DNA of 5,695 bases from assembly GCA_937922775.1 (NCBI GenBank), contig CALAKE010000569.1, forward strand, positions 1 through 5,695, read 5' to 3'. The DNA is from an uncultured bacterium (GTDB taxonomy: Bacteria; Acidobacteriota; UBA890). Below, in pieces: positions 5,502 to 5,695 of this stretch. The notes beneath the pieces were generated by a model. The model saw only the letters and a program-made list of their open reading frames with translations. It did not search any database and was not told the origin of the DNA. Both the position numbers and the translations under genes were made by a program. Position 1 is the first letter of the stretch. Each line of letters begins with the position of its first letter.

Positions 5502-5695
5502 ATGGCCGTAGATTTGAAAAGGACCCCACTGCACGCCTGGCATGTTGATCGCGGCGGCCGAATGGTGGAGTTCGGTGGCTGGCACCTACCGGTGCAATTT
5601 GCCGGGATCGTGTCGGAACACCATGCCGTCCGGAAGCACGCCGGCCTGTTCGATGTCAGCCATATGGGCGAGATCCGCGTCCGCGGCAGCGACGC
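5502..5695 (+). CDS. gcvT: Glycine cleavage system T protein (aminomethyltransferase), 5' part
   Basis: The first 64 codons of a protein that runs off the right edge. GcvT moves the methylene group from aminomethyl-lipoyl H protein to tetrahydrofolate, releasing ammonia, in the cytoplasmic glycine cleavage complex. The N-terminus matches the family closely: LKRTPLHAWH (5-14), GGRMVEFGGWHLPVQFAGI (18-36), EHHAVRKHAGLFDVSHMGEIRV (39-60), the last including the hallmark DVSHMG. ATG 5502 is preceded by GAGAAGG (5491-5497) with a short 4-base gap. The usual protein is about 360-370 residues, so roughly five sixths lies outside the window; gcvH and gcvP may follow. The folate-YgfZ/sarcosine-oxidase relatives share the fold, but this N-terminus is that of true GcvT. 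Confidence 0.93.
   Translation, partial: MAVDLKRTPLHAWHVDRGGRMVEFGGWHLPVQFAGIVSEHHAVRKHAGLFDVSHMGEIRVRGSD

Noticed and set aside
1..5695. Mobile element, CRISPR array, tRNA or rRNA
   Set aside because: No transposase or integrase motifs, no regularly spaced repeats, no cloverleaf with a T-loop signature and no rRNA-like stretch were seen on either strand.

Overview
The window is GC-rich and gene-dense. The gene set (a GWxTD-domain protein with a TPR tail, an archaeal/eukaryotic-type prolyl-tRNA synthetase, a small secreted ComEA-like helix-hairpin-helix protein, a FimT/GspH-type prepilin and the start of gcvT) resembles genomes of Acidobacteriota and neighbouring deep-branching Gram-negative phyla. 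This placement is inference from gene families; there is no rRNA or other taxonomic marker in the window.

Layout. Positions 1-377 hold no convincing gene. They contain two tandem hairpins, the second with a T-tract that looks like the intrinsic terminator of a plus-strand gene ending off the left edge. A large exported GWxTD/TPR protein follows (378-2567, plus). It converges on proS (2639-4117, minus) across a 71-bp gap with inverted repeats but no T-tract. ProS is divergent from comEA across a 194-bp shared promoter region. comEA (4312-4644) and a fimT-like prepilin gene (4641-5312) overlap by ATGA and are very probably co-translated. A 189-bp leader then precedes gcvT, whose first 64 codons lie before the right edge.

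Function. proS and gcvT are housekeeping genes for tRNA charging and glycine cleavage. comEA-fimT is the most coherent unit: a periplasmic DNA-binding receptor of ComEA type beside a minor pilin of a family implicated in DNA capture by type IV pili, so a small DNA-uptake operon is the natural hypothesis. The GWxTD protein is conserved but functionally uncharacterised.

I see no CRISPR array, mobile element, tRNA, rRNA or toxin-antitoxin pair, and nothing clearly a new system. The points most worth a second look are the strong inverted repeats inside the fimT leader, the comEA-fimT coupling, the possible masking of the gcvT ribosome binding site, and the GWxTD protein.
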